64,000 bases of DNA from Wyeomyia smithii (lineage: Eukaryota; Arthropoda; Insecta; Diptera; Culicidae): NCBI RefSeq assembly GCF_029784165.1, contig NC_073695.1, positions 208,897,781-208,961,780 on the forward strand, in the 5' to 3' direction. Shown piece by piece: positions 34,046-46,796 of this stretch. Made by a program: the position numbers and the translations under genes. Numbering within the stretch: the first letter of the stretch is position 1; the number at the start of each line of letters is the position of its first letter. Under the pieces are notes generated by a model that saw nothing but the letters and a program-made list of their open reading frames with translations, made no database searches and was not told the DNA's origin.

Positions 34046-36530
34046 TTCGTGTTGGATTGGTTGGAAACTTTTGACGCACTTTAACAATGACTAGATGTGC
34101 TCGACAAAAGTAGGAGGTTGTATAAAAGACACGACCGCATAACTGACGTAGAACTACGCACACTTTTAACAAATGCATTGTTGTAAGTGTTTTATTAATG
34201 AGTCATAAAGTCTACTAATGCTTGCTTTGTGTTGTCTCAACAGTGGGGGAATGAAGACACTGAAAACACGAGCTGTAAAAGCTGTTTCACATTCAGTAAA
34301 TTAGACGGCCGCTACAGATTTGAATTGCTAATATACAGCACAGATGGCTCGCTTGAGTTGTTAAAAAATTATTAACATTCAAATACTTGTTTATTTGCCT
34401 TGAAAAATGCATTTTGCTGCTCAGAACAGGATTTGCTGATGGCAACCTTTATGCTGCCTCAGTAGTGGGACAATAACTTCAGTCTGGCGACACACGCTGA
34501 GAAGTGAGAAGAACCGCGCTGCTCCTGAGAAATGGTGACCAACCACAGGGCAAGTGATTTGTTTGATTTAAAGGCAGCCACAGGCGCAACCCCCTGCAAC
34601 CCGCTGTAACTGCTGAGTGCTGATATATGCTGATATCTGCTAATACTGCTGTCAACGTTGTGGACGGTCTAGCCAGCTCACCTTCCGACTAATGAATGTA
34701 GCTGATTTTACCAGAAACACTTTTATAATCGAAGGTTGCTACGAAATAGGCCACGCCTTTCTGTTCATTTTTGCCATTCTCTAATGTTCTTTAGACGAAT
34801 TATTCCACAATTCGAATTTGATTTTTGTATACAACGAATAAACTCTGATCGTGCTTTCACACACGCAATGATTTCAACCCCCGTCGTGTCGCTGTTTGTA
34901 ACATCAAGCGATTTCGTTTGCTCGCTGTTGCGTGTTGCATCATGTTGCAACTGAGCAGCTGGCAGACGACGAAGTTCTGTTTGTGCTGATTGATTGAATT
35001 TCAATTTATTCCTGTAAAGTCGAATTGATGTTAAGGTGTTCTAACAGATCAGAGCGGTTTGTTGTTCAAAATCGGTTATGCTGATCACAGCCTTTGTGCT
35101 GCCCCAGCAGTGGGGGGATTTGGTAAATAAATAAAGTAAATTTTTTGATCGCGACTGAATTTGATTGCTAGGATCCAGCACAAAATGCTTGTGTTATCGT
35201 CAAAAAAATATTAACCTTGAATTACTTGTTTATTTGCCTTGAGAAAGACATTTTGCTGTTCAAAATCTTTAAAAGCTGTTTTAGCATTCAGTAAATAAGA
35301 CGGCCGCAACAGAATTGTGTTTTCTTGGATTCAGCACAGAATGTGTTGTTGCCAAGACTTTTTTGTGGGTAGAAGGCCGAAGCTCTTAACTGGCATATCG
35401 AGACGTTTGGTGCTACCTCGCTGCTGCTTAGATACGTGATGTGATTTGTTTACTGGCGCAACCTGCTGCTGCTACTTCCGCAATTCGCTACGATGCGGCT
35501 AACTAGTTATACTATTCTGTCGACCTTCTTTGGGAAAGGCAGCAAGCGACCAATCAGAGGACGTAATTTTCGTTTCAACAAGGCTTGACAATTTTCAATA
35601 GTACAATAGTTCGCATAATCAATCAACATTTTTCTACATTTGGGTGGATGCGTGTATAATTTTCCAATCAATTGCTGCAAGGATCAAGGAAATCGGTTGA
35701 AAACAAACCGATTTATAAGCATTTAAAAAGGGACATTTTTCGTCCCCTTTTCGTTAATAGTTTCCCTATTTACATCCCTATCTGGTAGGCTAAAGAAAAC
35801 CGTAGTTCTACGTCAAAAAAAACACCCTTACATGCTCGACGGGGTACCCGGGTACCCACAAATTGAAATTCTCGTAACTTTGACAATTTTCATCAGAGTT
35901 CAATAGATTAAGCACAAAAAGATTCAGTAACTTATCTACTCTACCCCAAAAGATTTTTCTCATTTCCGGAAATCCGGTTTTCCGGGGATAGATTCCGAAC
36001 CTAAGGGATGATATGAATATAGGACAATATTGTTGATGCAGTTACAATCGAGACCAGAAAACGACTTTAGTGGTCATTTTGAATATGAAAATGACGGCTA
36101 AATAATGCTTTATGCTTAGAGACCGAAAATTAGTTTCACACGCCGTTTTAAAATTCAAGGTAGTGACTTGCGGTTACCGAAAATACCGAAAATATTTATA
36201 TTACTTGGTATTTGGTCAATTTTGCCTGTTTTCGGAAACCGGCAGTTGCCATTTCAAATTGCAAAAAGGCGTATGGAGTTGATTTCTAGTCTCTGAGCAT
36301 TATCCCGAATCTGAAAATAATCCTATTCGATGACACAGTGCAACAATTTTTTTGCCTTGGCTCCTATGCATGATTTTTTGATGAAGTTTGATGCGAAAAT
36401 AAATTTCAAAATTCAAAGCTGAGAGATAAAACCAACGTTATATACTGATCAAAACATGAAAACCCCTATTTATTCGTTCAAACTCGCATCAGATGCTAAA
36501 ACATTATAGAAAATACATGACACACTTTTG
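34046..36530. repeat. degenerate repeats around 34.1-35.8 kb, then unassigned
   Basis: Blocks recur within this stretch: AAGCTGTTT-CA-ATTCAGTAAAT and GACGGCCGC at 34278 and 35276; ACTTGTTTATTTGCCTTGA at 34385 and 35224; CTGCC-CAG-AGTGGG at 34455 and 35100. TGACGTAGAACTACG at 34143 and its inverse near 35803 form a 15-bp inverted pair about 1.7 kb apart. One unit of the 125-bp CCGGAAGT family lies at 36150-36330. No coding region recognised. Confidence 0.55.
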
Positions 36531-37280
36531 TTTAGGTGAGTGTAAAAATCTATAAAAGACACCAATCGAGGCAAAATGCACCCTTGCTGGGGTAAAATGC
36601 ACCGCAACAAAGGGGCAAGAAGCACCATGCAAATGAGGTAAAATGCACCCCATCAACGTGGCAGAATGCACCACAATATTGAGGCAGTACGGCTCATTTT
36701 GTCACCTAGTAAATAATGGCAAAATAGTTTTCTTCGTAATTCCATGCGCTCGAGCGGCATGGTTTTTGGTTTTTGATTGCCTCTAGCATCATTCGTAGCT
36801 GTAGGACCGCCGATTAGACTTCCGGACATTGCTGGAAACGAGATGAAATGTAAGCAAAAAATTTGTTTACAAACAGTCCTTATGCCCCGAGCAACGGGAA
36901 GCGTTATGCCCCAAACGTAACAACAGAACGTTTCTGGTTGGATAACGGTAAGGTTAATTGAAACTTACAGATATTCCATCGGAAATAAGTTGCTCGACAT
37001 ATATTCGATACAATAATATATTTTGCTAGTGGAAAACAACAATGAAAGGCTTAAAACACCTAATTCAGCTGGGCATAAAATTAGACCGTTTGCTACGAAA
37101 AAATTTTTTGATTTATATTTACATTTTCTGACATTGTAGTGCTGCCAAATTAACAGGGTGACTATAGAAAACATAAATTCAAATAATAAAATTATTATTT
37201 TGTTATTGAAACGTTTCTCCATTGTAAATAAAAGGGGGTGCATCTTGCCTCAACGGTGCTTATTACCCCAGGTACCCCTA
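36531..37280. repeat. TE-like stretch with GCAAAATGCACC motifs
   Basis: GGCAAAATGCACCC, GGTAAAATGCACCG, GGTAAAATGCACCC and GGCAGAATGCACCA recur between 36572 and 36672. The inverse (GGGTGCATCTTGCC) lies at 37236-37250 next to a TA-ended terminus (ACCCCAGGTACCCCTA). This suggests a decayed TA-targeting element. No transposase seen. Confidence 0.4.
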
Positions 37281-37289
37281 TGCATAAAA

Positions 37290-37500
37290 CTGCCTTGGAT
37301 GGACCACTTCCTTCAGTGGACCACCCCTGGTCATTCTCTTGATATAAATTGGAATTTATAAATGATTCTCGTGCCTTTGGTGCAGATTAGCTGGATAAGA
37401 TGTTTTCCAATCGAAGTTTTCTGGAAATCTCTCGAATTTTCGCATAAATTGAGTTAATCTGACCGGTGGTCCACTGAAAGGCGCGGTCCATCCAAGGTAG
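37290..37500. mobile_element. GGACCAC MITE, copy 1
   Basis: 211 bp with 36-bp inverted ends (CT-CCTTGGATGGACC on both, and CAGTGGACCACC at the inner side), 31 of 36 matching. Internal text includes GATATAAATTGGAATTTATA and AAATTGAGTTAATCTGACC. Non-coding. Confidence 0.85.
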
Positions 37501-37659
37501 CTTAACCCTACGACTGGCATTATCAATTTGTTAAAATATCAATAGTTTATTATAAAAACGAGCAGACTGACCGACGAGCGCTCTTACCGTTTCACTCGTG
37601 GTTCCTTTATAAGAACATTCTTCAGCCTCTCGATCAACGTTTACATAACTAGGGTATAA

Positions 37660-38135
37660 CTACCTTGGATGGACCACTTCCATCAGTGGACCACCTAGAC
37701 GACAAACTGTTTATTTTCTTGACACAAATTGAAATTAAGAGTATATTAACCTATAGTGGACCACTTATCAGACTGACTCAATTTCACTTAACATAAATCG
37801 GAGTTTGGGGTAAATTAACTCATAATGGACCCTTTACCTATAGTCCGATTAACTCAATATTTATGAAAACTCGAGAGATTTTCAGAAAACTTTTATCGAG
37901 AAACATCTTATTCAGCCAACCTTCATCAGAATCACAAGAAACGATAATAAATTCTAATTTATAGTAAGAAAAATTGAGTCCCAGTCCCAGAAAATTTCTC
38001 GTGATTTTGATGCAGGTTGGCGGGATAAGATGTTTCCCGAAAGAAAATTTCTGAAAATCCCTCGAATTTTCGCATAAATTGAGCTAATGTGGAGAGCGGT
38101 CCACTATGGGAAAGGAGTCCACAATAGGTTAAATA
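37660..38135. mobile_element. GGACCAC MITE cluster (nested or rearranged copies)
   Basis: It begins ACTACCTTGGATGGACCACT at 37661 and contains further ends TTAACCTATAGTGGACCACT near 37750 and CACAATAGGTTAAATA near 38120. Internal text matches both copy 1 and the 40960-41143 element (CTCGAGAGATTTTCAGAAAA). Several related elements seem inserted in or fused with each other. A solo end, TGGACCACTTCCTTTAGTGG, lies at 38252. Confidence 0.65.
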
Positions 38136-38324
38136 ACCCGATATCAAAAGAAAATACGTTGATTTAGGAATTCAAGGAAGTTCTATCCTACATGTTTCAA
38201 ACAGTTTTTTACTATCAACTGTTTAAGATGAAGTAGAACTGCCTTTCATGGACCACTTCCTTTAGTGGACCACCGCACAGTGGTTTAAAACGTGAAAAAC
38301 GCGGTCGTCAGTCTTTTGAGTATA

Positions 38325-39155
38325 AAGGGTGTCCACGATGAAATTGCCACACCATGAAACTGCTCTAACTTTTTAACCGTTGGGTAGAATTTAATGAAAA
38401 TTTGGGTGGGTTCATAGTGCATTATTTACATCTTGCAAGTTTTAAAGTCCTGTGATCAAAACTCGCGGAAATGGAGTCGAAAGAACAGCTTGTGCGTGAT
38501 AAAATCTTGCGCATTCATTACGAGAACCAGTATCTCTCGCATCGTTTCATCGCTAAAACGTTGGGAAGCGCGAATTTCACGGTGTCGCGAGTGATTAAGC
38601 GGTTCGAGGAACGATTGACCACCGATCGGAAGCCCAGAAGTGAAGGAAAAAGTATTCCGTACAACACCAAAAATCACAACCGCGTAGTTGGGGCCTTCAA
38701 CCGATACCCGAACGCCTCCGTTCGGGATGTGGCTAAGAAGCTGCACCTAAGCCGAAGTTTTGTCCAGCAGGTCAAAGCTAAGGCTGGGCTTCGAACGTTC
38801 AAGGTACAAAAGGTCCCTAATCGCGACGAGAAGTAAAACAAGTCCGCCAAAACCCGTGCCAGGAAGTTGTACCTCAACATGCTGACGAAAGTTGAATGCT
38901 GCATCATGGACGACGAAACATATGTGAAGGCCGACTTCAAACAGATCCCCGGCAACCTGTTTTTCACGGCCAAGGATAAGTTCAGCGTTCCGGAGCATGT
39001 CCGCACTCAGAAGATGTCCAAATTTGCGAAGAAATTCCTGGTTTGGCAAGCCATCTGCACGTGCGGGAAGCGGAGTGCACCTTTCGTGACCCAGGACATG
39101 ATGAACGGACAGGTGTACATGAAAGAGTGCCTCTGGAAGCATGTTAGAAATATTT
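38325..39155 (+). mobile_element. ITmD37E-type transposon, second copy, 3' truncated
   Basis: The 5' terminus starts GGGTGTCCACGATGAAATTG near 38327, ahead of a plus-strand transposase. Similarity stops at about 39142-39155 and is followed by T-rich unrelated sequence, so the 3' half is missing. Confidence 0.8.
38471..39142 (+). pseudogene. ITmD37E transposase, C-terminally truncated
   Basis: The ATG at 38471 starts MESKEQLVRDKILRIHYENQ, a first helix-turn-helix. The second is NASVRDVAKKLHLSRSFVQQ. The frame is interrupted by one TAA at 38834-38836 (CAA to TAA, inside RDEK-stop-NKSAKTRARKLY) and then continues in frame to the first catalytic Asp (CCIMDDETYVKADFKQIPG) and FLVWQAICTCGKRSAPFVTQ. 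After KECLWKH the frame enters unrelated sequence, so the second Asp and the Glu of the DD37E triad are absent. It is a relative of the 18033-19084 gene but clearly a different subfamily, diverged in sequence and termini. Confidence 0.9.
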
Positions 39156-40439
39156 TTTTTCTTTTACGTTTTGTTCTTTTACGTGGGTTATTTTATTTCT
39201 CGGAGGAAATTGAATATTGTTTAATATTGATTACGGCACGGAAATTTCACTCTACTTACATGTGAAAATCGTTTTTCGTAAAAGGGTTGTTAGTAAAGTT
39301 ATATTTATTTTTGAATTTACTTTCTGTCAGTGTGAACGTAAAGTTTTAAAATGTGGGAAAAGATTTATCTCAAAAAATAAAACAATATGAAGCAACAATA
39401 TACAAGTACAGAATTATGGTCCAAAAAGATGGACCTATTTTTTGTGATATCAGACCCCTTCGGCACAGTAGTAGATCGGATGAATAATGACAATTTGCTA
39501 TGTATAACAGTGAGATTGAATCTTTTTTTGAATCGTCAGCTTATAATTCTCAACAAAATCTTTATTAAAAAAAAAATTTAAAAAAAAAGTTTCATTTGAC
39601 TTATGCTAATTTACCTTAGGGACAGAAAATGAGCTAAGCATTGTTTCAATGAACTACTAAAAGTGTCTACCAACTCTTCAAGTGAACAGTTCTTTCGAAC
39701 TAGTTGATACTGATTCTGTACTCAATTTCGAATCGAAATTTTTTGTTTGGTTTGTTCAGCAATTTATTACTTAACTCATAAATATCCGGGAATTTATCGC
39801 AATTGAAAAAAAAACTGGAGGGAAGAATTTCTACATATGGCTACTACGTTGATTACGCGGAATGCAACGATTATTTTAAAGCTTCGCTCTGAAAATTGGT
39901 TTAATTGGTAGGTTAACACTGATGCTCACCTAATTTTTTTTTTGCATCTTATAGCATTTTTTCTCAGCTTTGTAATGCTTCTCTCAGACCGAAAATCGGT
40001 AGTTGCAAACAGGGTCAAAATCGATTTTTTCCAATATAATCCAAGATGGCGGCCAAAATTCTGATCACTTCAAATTAAAGCCCTATCATTCCTCTTTACA
40101 GAAAAGTGCTATTTGTAGTAGGTTCTATAACGAATTTCAGAGATATAGCTGAAATAAAATATCAAGAATTGTTGAAATTTTCATTTTTCTAGAAACTATC
40201 TCATTCCTTGGTGACCGGGGGGTCAACAAATTCAATCAAACAAAAATGGCATAATCATTTTTTCTCTATTCCTAACTAATATGTGCATTTATATCAAATT
40301 CGAAAGACCTTGTGCACCTAGTGGCCTGGTTTCAGCGAGAATTACTCATGTCAGCTAAGAGATAGATTTCCTCAATCTTCATATTTTGTTCTCACGGTAC
40401 CTGATACATACAGAGGTACCTGATGCGTAAAAAAAACTT
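39156..40439. other. unassigned AT-rich sequence
   Basis: No gene recognised. A short CCAAGATGGCGGCCAAAATT phrase at 40048 resembles dispersed mosquito repeats. Confidence 0.4.
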
Positions 40440-40959
40440 CCCATCAGCCAATCTGCATCAGAACTATGCTGATTTTTGCTCCTGGACCTTATTTTCAAAA
40501 TTGAACAAAGATGATCGGATTAAGATCGGGAGACTGTGCTAGCCACTCCTTAACCTTGAACCACTGCGAATCCAACCTTCGGGTGTGACTTATGACTCAA
40601 CCTGCAAAAAAAAAAATCAAAGTCATGAAGGCGATTTCGTACGGCTTTATGATGTCAGATGAATAGAAAATTTACTTTCAATCTGTTTCGCAATTTTCGA
40701 AGCTGATAGTCGCCGGTTCAACTCCGCCTTCTTCATGATAACTCTGTCAATTAGGCCAGTTGTCTTTAGAGGAACACCTAGCTGGTGAGATAGAACCCCG
40801 CTGTTTTGTACAACTGCACAATATTAGCGACCGTATCTTTGTAGAGCTAAACATCGCAATATAATGATAGATTTTGCCAGATTTGTGATGTTCAATAATC
40901 AAATTTCGGATGCTGATCGATATTTGTGCTTTTTTGGCATTTTGCAACAAATAGGGCAA
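40440..40959 (-). pseudogene. Tc1-type transposase with internal deletion
   Basis: The minus strand starts with KKAQISISIRNLIIEHHKSG-KIYHYIA, a first Tc1 helix-turn-helix. After a frame change it reads DRVIMKKAELNRRLSASKIA-KQIE, the second HTH. The region with the first two catalytic Asp residues is missing, and the sequence resumes at WLAQSPDLNPI (about 40550), the segment just before the catalytic Glu, with stops following. It is therefore an internally deleted, dead Tc1 gene, distinct from the one at 1-525. Confidence 0.75.
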
Positions 40960-41143
40960 ATTAACCTATAGTGGACCAGTTGTCAGATTCACTCAATTTA
41001 ACTCAATTAAACTCGAGAGATTTTCAGAAAACTTCCATCGAGAAACATCTAATTTAGCCAAGCTGCATCACAAAAACTTATAAACTCCGATTTATGTTCA
41101 GAGAAATTGAGGTAATCTGACAGGTGGTCCACTATAGGTTAAT
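40960..41143. mobile_element. GGACCAC MITE, short relative (184 bp)
   Basis: 30-bp inverted ends, ATTAACCTATAGTGGACCA on both sides followed by a TGTCAGATT block, with about 27 of 30 matching. The internal text (CTCGAGAGATTTTCAGAAAA) is shared with 37860-37890. It abuts the Tc1 remnant. Confidence 0.85.
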
Positions 41144-43716
41144 ATGGAAACTGACTCCCAATTGTGAACACGATAGTGAAATTTCCAGCACAGAAACTTA
41201 AAGAGCACAAAATGACGCTAGACACAATGTTTACATGCGAGAAACTGTGAAACACATTTAAATCGTTTGGAGGTGGATAAAATTTTTTTTCATAATTTTC
41301 CACCCTCATTTTCAATTCAGCACAGATATAGAAAATTACAAAAAGTTATCAATTTCACCATTCCATGATATTTGAAATCACTAAATCATAAATCATCGAG
41401 AAACAAATAAAAATGTTTGCTGAATATATCTATGCAGGTTGGTATGTGTATGTAAGTTTGTATGTGTGAATGTTCGCGAGTGTATATATGCTCTAGAGTT
41501 GGTTGGGATTTATTTTTTTCGAACTCGAACCTGACAATTTTATTTCGTGAAACCAGAACTTGATCCGACCCTGAGACTTGGCGACTTGGGATCGGTCTTT
41601 TATATCAATTTGAGTCTCGCCCGAAGCTTTGAACCTCGAGTGGTATTAAAATATTAGTTATTTTTTCAGTTGCATGATTATAGACATTGTTATGTTTATT
41701 TGCAATGGTTAAGTTTTGGGTTTTTAAATTTGTACCCAACTTGAACTCGATTTGTTCTAATATTTTAAAGTTTCTATAACATGACTAATTAAGTCATATG
41801 TCATGAAAACGAATGTAAAATGGAATATTTTAAATAATGGTATTATCTCTCGAACATAGCTCTTCGATTATTTGAACATTAAGTTTTGCGGTAAACTGGT
41901 AGAATCATAAATGGAACACATATAATGACAAAATCATTTTTTCTACTCTATGAGTTTCTCAAACACAAACAATTTTCTTTAACCACCGAATTACGAGTTC
42001 CGATTTGTATGCAATAACAAATGGTATAAGAGAACAAAATTTGATCTAAAATTAGCCGCTTTTGATACATTGTAATAAAGTCAAGCAAACAGCTTTTGAG
42101 GAGCAATGAAAAATCTCAAAAACCTCAAAAACCTATGCAAATATCTCGAGCTGTTTTCACTGGGGTTCTTCTGTTCCGACGAATTTGAAGATGCTCCCCA
42201 GTGCCCGTTTGTTTCCAGCGTAACAAAAGATTGCTTTAACGATTTGAAATCAATCACTTAGGAAAGTCCACAGCTAATGAATATTTGAAAAGTTTGCTTC
42301 TTTGTTAAAGAACTTTCATGGGAAGGTAATCTCCGTCACCGCCGTCGTGGCGTAAAGTGGTGCGGCAGCACCTCTTTAGGTAAACACCTTTCATATAAAT
42401 CACACGACTGAACCTGGGCAAACTTACAGGCAAACTTGTGCCCATATTTAATGAATTTCCTACTTTGCTATCACATCGGTTCGTTCGGTTCGGTTGTCTC
42501 AGGAAGGCGAAAGCTCGACTTCGAAATATCTTGAATATTAGTAAAGTTTTCTGCTTCGACTTGCTGGTTCCAGATGCTGGTTAGACTCACTTGTCGGGAT
42601 TGATTTCCTGTGGGTCCTTTCGTGCATGATAATACTGTTTGATGGCTTGTGGGAAGTTGCAAATGATTGGTATTTAAATTTAGTCTATTAAAATTATTTT
42701 CAACTGTATAAACTTTACACCGTAGAACGTTACAAGGCTTGTTAGGACCGTTACCAACAATTGACTGAGACATCAAACACATTTTTTGAGACTGATTTTC
42801 CATTTTCAATAAAGTATGTTACCGGTTCCTGGAACATGCGAAAAAGAAACAACAGAAAAGGTCTACTAAAATATTTATGTTTGCCATTTGTAGTTGACAT
42901 TTGCCAAACAAAATAACGCCAGCTAATATTGTGTGCGTATGTGTGTGTATTTTTTTCCCAGACCTAGCAAAATTCCACTTTTCAATCAAACTTTTCCGGC
43001 TACGAAACTAAGCTGGTTTGGGCTTCAGCAGAAAAAAAGTCCACTTCGACAATTCACTGGAGACAACACAACCCATCCGCTAGCGCGCTAGCCTGGACCG
43101 TGCGTCATCGACGCACAGGCAAACCGTTTCCAGTTCACGGAGCATGGAGCTCCTAAAAATGATTAGCCCACGCCCTTTTGATGTTGCGATAAAGCGCAAC
43201 GATGAAACGGGGAAGTGTGTGATGCTCTGACAATCCTTGCCGCGTCAAAGTAAAAGCCGCTTGGGATTGGGCCTGACGGGGCAAAAAATGTGCAGTTCGA
43301 TCATAAGAGCCCTCGAGCACACTGTATGCTGTGTTCAATCAAAAGGATAACAATGATTACGATTTGTGCTGTGTTTACTGACAACAGGTTATGAAAAAAT
43401 TGGGTTTTACCGTATTTCTTAGAAGGCATTTATGTGCGATTTCTTCAAATAAATACATTGCAAACTGTTATTACACAATTCAGCTGAAAAGCTAGCGACT
43501 AATAAAGGGAGTGATTTTTCTCTGCAAAAAGTCCGGCAGAAAGATAAATTGTGCCTAATGTGAAGCCATCAATTTTCTTGTTTTTGTCCCTAGACCACTT
43601 TGGAATAACAAATTTTCGCAAAACTACATTTCCATTACTTTCGCTCTACATTTTTCGTATTTTTCTTCGGTACGCTTGCTAGTATTGTTCGGATATTTCA
43701 TCACTTTTAGCCAAGA
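41144..43716. other. mostly unassigned; decayed relative of hAT element 1
   Basis: At 41494 the sequence TAGAGTTGGTTGGGAT and the degenerate CGAACTCGAACCTGAC motifs to about 41640 resemble the left end of the hAT element at 23833, but no right end or duplication is visible. The rest, including open frames at 42471-42809 minus (112 codons) and 43153-43338 minus, has no recognised motif. Confidence 0.35.
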
Positions 43717-43844
43717 GGCCGTCCACATACCACGTGGACAATTTACAATTACAATTTTTTTAGAATTTATATGAGCAGTTTCCACGGAGGGGGAGGGGGG
43801 GGTCAAAATCGTTAAAAATCTGTCCACGTGGTATGTGGATGGCC
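43717..43844. mobile_element. CCACGTGG MITE, 128 bp
   Basis: 24-bp inverted ends, GGCCGTCCACATACCACGTG and its inverse ending GTGGTATGTGGATGGCC, with one mismatch. A G-rich tract (GGAGGGGGAGGGGGGG) lies inside. CCAAG occurs on both sides (43711-43715, 43846-43850) and may be the target duplication. I recognise this as a very common culicid MITE. Confidence 0.85.
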
Positions 43845-44180
43845 CCCAAGCCCTTTTTGGGATCATACCCCCAGCACCCGGGCAGATGGGGATCAATTTA
43901 CTGAAATAGGTCCAATTCAATTTGTTTGCCAAGTGCCTCGCAAAACTGGAGCGAAGCCGCAAAGTAGGGACACTCGTCGGACGTTATCGCTATCGGTGAC
44001 TTTAATCAATTACGCTTGGCTAGACTCAATGGCGCACTTGATTATATCTCGGTACTTGTTAATAATACATATTTCAATGTTTAATTTTTTCATATTTTTA
44101 CCTTTGTTTAACGAATAGATCACGTGATCATTTGAATCTAAAAAAACTATATTAATATTTTATTTTAAACTTTTATATCC
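43845..44180. other. unassigned sequence
   Basis: Nothing recognised. If 44187-44349 is an exon, this would be its upstream intron. Confidence 0.3.
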
Positions 44181-44186
44181 TTTCAG

Positions 44187-44349
44187 GTCATCGGCGTCGT
44201 TCCAAACTCCATTGGTTGAACTGCAGGCTTCGAGACCTCCTACTTCTGGGCCCGAGGTAGAAGGTCAAATTCGACTAACTGGACTGCCTGGAAATAACTT
44301 TCGTCGGCCTTGGATGCTAAAGCTAAAAAAACTCGAATCAATTACATGA
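44187..44349 (+). CDS. candidate 3'-terminal exon of an unknown gene
   Basis: A pyrimidine-rich tract ending TTTATATCCTTTCAG gives a good 3' splice acceptor at 44185-44186. The frame starting at 44188 is open for 53 codons with balanced, protein-like composition (TPLVELQASRPPTSGPEVEG, then RLTGLPGNNFRRPWMLKLKK) and stops at TGA 44347-44349. An AATAAA poly(A) signal follows at 44431-44436. The frame lies just outside any identified repeat. I do not recognise the product and cannot locate upstream exons. It may be chance, so this is a hypothesis rather than a gene call. Confidence 0.25.
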
Positions 44350-46796
44350 GCCTCGATTGGTTTACGTTTTTATTTATGTGAATGGAAGCTAGTGAAGTAA
44401 GTAACTGTACAAAGACAATTTTAGGAAACAAATAAAGCTTAGTAGTTTAAGCCCGCTGCTTGACTGAACAAAAGTAAAAACTATGTTTTAGGGGTGTTAT
44501 TTGAGATTACTAAAAATTAAAAATTCGTTGGCTGCGTTTAAATCGTTGATAATCTGTGTATAGAAACGAAAGTCCTATATTATACAAGAACTGTTCGATG
44601 TTGATTTTTGGACAAAGTCCGGATGTCCTTTGAATAATAACTTATCGATAAGCAGGAAGGTATTCCACTACAGAATGCATTTGTAAAATGTTAGCGTTAA
44701 AATTATAAGAAATTATTGGTGTATCATTGAAAAAGAAAAGCCAAAGATAAGTAAAAAGTGTATGTTGATGAAGTATGTGTCACTTAGAAATAAAATCCAA
44801 AATGAGTAACAAAATATAGGCCAATTAAAGATTTTCGCCAGAAACGAACAATTAGTAAAGACATCATTTGACTATTATCGAAAGGCAAGGTTATAATTTA
44901 CCCGTCTGAAAAGACTGCATTAGCAAAAAGGTTCATCTCTTGAACAAACATCGCTGGTTTCATGCAACTGAACGAATGGAAAAGTAAATTTGTTCGTAGA
45001 TTCATTTATATCTACCCAACACGAGGAAGGCAAATATATGAAAACCATTAACTAGACGTAGCGCACGCAATCATGCACCAGGTGCGCGTAAAGCGTATTA
45101 AAGACAAAAACCACTCGCGGTGGAGGCCTGGAGGGTGGTTTACAGACTCAAAAATGAAATGGTAATAAATATGATTTATTAAAAAGAAACATCGCTAACT
45201 GATTTTGTTTATTCGATTTGGAGAAGAAGAATCAGCTTCGGATCGCCTGGTTACAAAAGGGGAAAAGCGGTTTTGGTATATGGCGAAACGGGTAATATTT
45301 GAATGTTTACTTTTTCGTCTAGCCAAGTATTCCCGTCAGAAACATTTCGGGATCAAGGAAACTTTTGAGGTGGCAACCTAAACATTGCTTGAGTGATTTG
45401 TTGCTGCATGGTTAAAGGTCGAGACGAAACGCATATGGAAATTCGGGCAACGTAGTTATCATGAAAATGGTATTCTTAGGTAAGTAGTAAGCATCTATGT
45501 GAAATGTCAGTTCGAGAACTATTTAGATAAAATGCAGGTTGAATGGGTTTAATAGAGTTTTGGACTGGGGATAATTTGTTGTATCACATACTTCAATTAA
45601 ACACATCAATTTCATGATTAGTCAATACCCACTCAACTACAAAAAAAACGAAAAATTATTAGACAAAATGTTTTTTTAGGGACAACAAAATTTTACATTT
45701 CATAAATTTAATGAATGCATCTTTTATTACTAATTACCCATTCATGAATGGTTGATAGATAGATGCCTCGTTTGCTTAAACTATTTTATTGCGAGTTAGA
45801 CGTGAACGTATTTTTTGCACAGTTTATTCTCTCATCAATATTTCGATTCGTGTTATAACTGTCAATAATTGAGTTTATTTTTGTGCTTTTTCGGAAACGA
45901 AAGTGCATTAATATCTCATGCATTTTTACATAAACTCGGGACATTTTCCTGAAACTTAACATTTTTGAAGAAAATTTCGACAAATTTGTATTATATAAGT
46001 TATAAATGCCAGTTTCAGCTAGCATATTTGCGTGAATATTAGCAATTTATTAGTAAAACATAAGATTGTGGTTCTTATTGTTTGTTATTGATATTTGCTA
46101 GTTTTAAACAGTTTTTGTAGTGAGAAAAATCAACTTGATACGAGAAAAAAATAAGCAAACTTTTATAACGAAAAAGCTTTGTTTTTGTATGGGGATTAGA
46201 AAACAAATCGGATTTTATCACTGGAAACCCGATGCAATAACTGCTTTGAAATCTATAAATAGACGATGATTGTGTAATTCGACCTCTCTGAAATTGTTTA
46301 GGCTCTAACGCAAAATAAACAATTGGTCCGTTTTGGATCGCCTTTCACGCAGCCCGCACTTGTACTTTACGGTCAGGAGGAGGTTGTCCTTTCTAATTTT
46401 ATTCCAGTTACATTCCTGTTTCCGTTTACAAACTTGCGCTCTTTGTTGTCCAACAACATTTTGAAATGTTGTTTTCAATACATGGCTACCAGCATCTCGA
46501 TAATGGTTAAGCTAAACTTGGTAGGGGTAACTGAAAATTGCTAGGAGGTAATTCGGAAAATTCTGCAGTATTTTCAAGTTTATTGTTGAATTATTTTTTA
46601 AATGAGTTAGTGATTTTCAATCAGGAAGTGTGTTTCCCAAATTTTGAATTGGTGATTTTCTTATTTCATTTTTTTTGTGTGATTTTTATGTGAAATGGAA
46701 AAAATAGAAATTGTGCTGCACACAATTACGGCAGAGAAAAAGTTAAAAAAAACTGTCAAATAATTGAGGAAATAAGACGCCCAATAAATATGCTCT
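44350..46796. other. unassigned sequence
   Basis: AT-rich, with no repeats or genes recognised beyond the AATAAA at 44431. Short open frames only. Confidence 0.35.

Noticed and set aside
37290..38300. Repeated GGACCAC units looking like a spaced repeat array
   Set aside because: Spacing is irregular and the units are inverted MITE ends in eukaryotic DNA, so this is not a CRISPR-like array.
42471..42809. 112-codon minus-strand frame
   Set aside because: Low-complexity Asn/Thr/Ser-rich with no motif or gene context; not supported as a gene.
43624..43962. 112-codon minus-strand frame
   Set aside because: It runs through the inverted ends of the 128-bp CCACGTGG MITE and has no domain.
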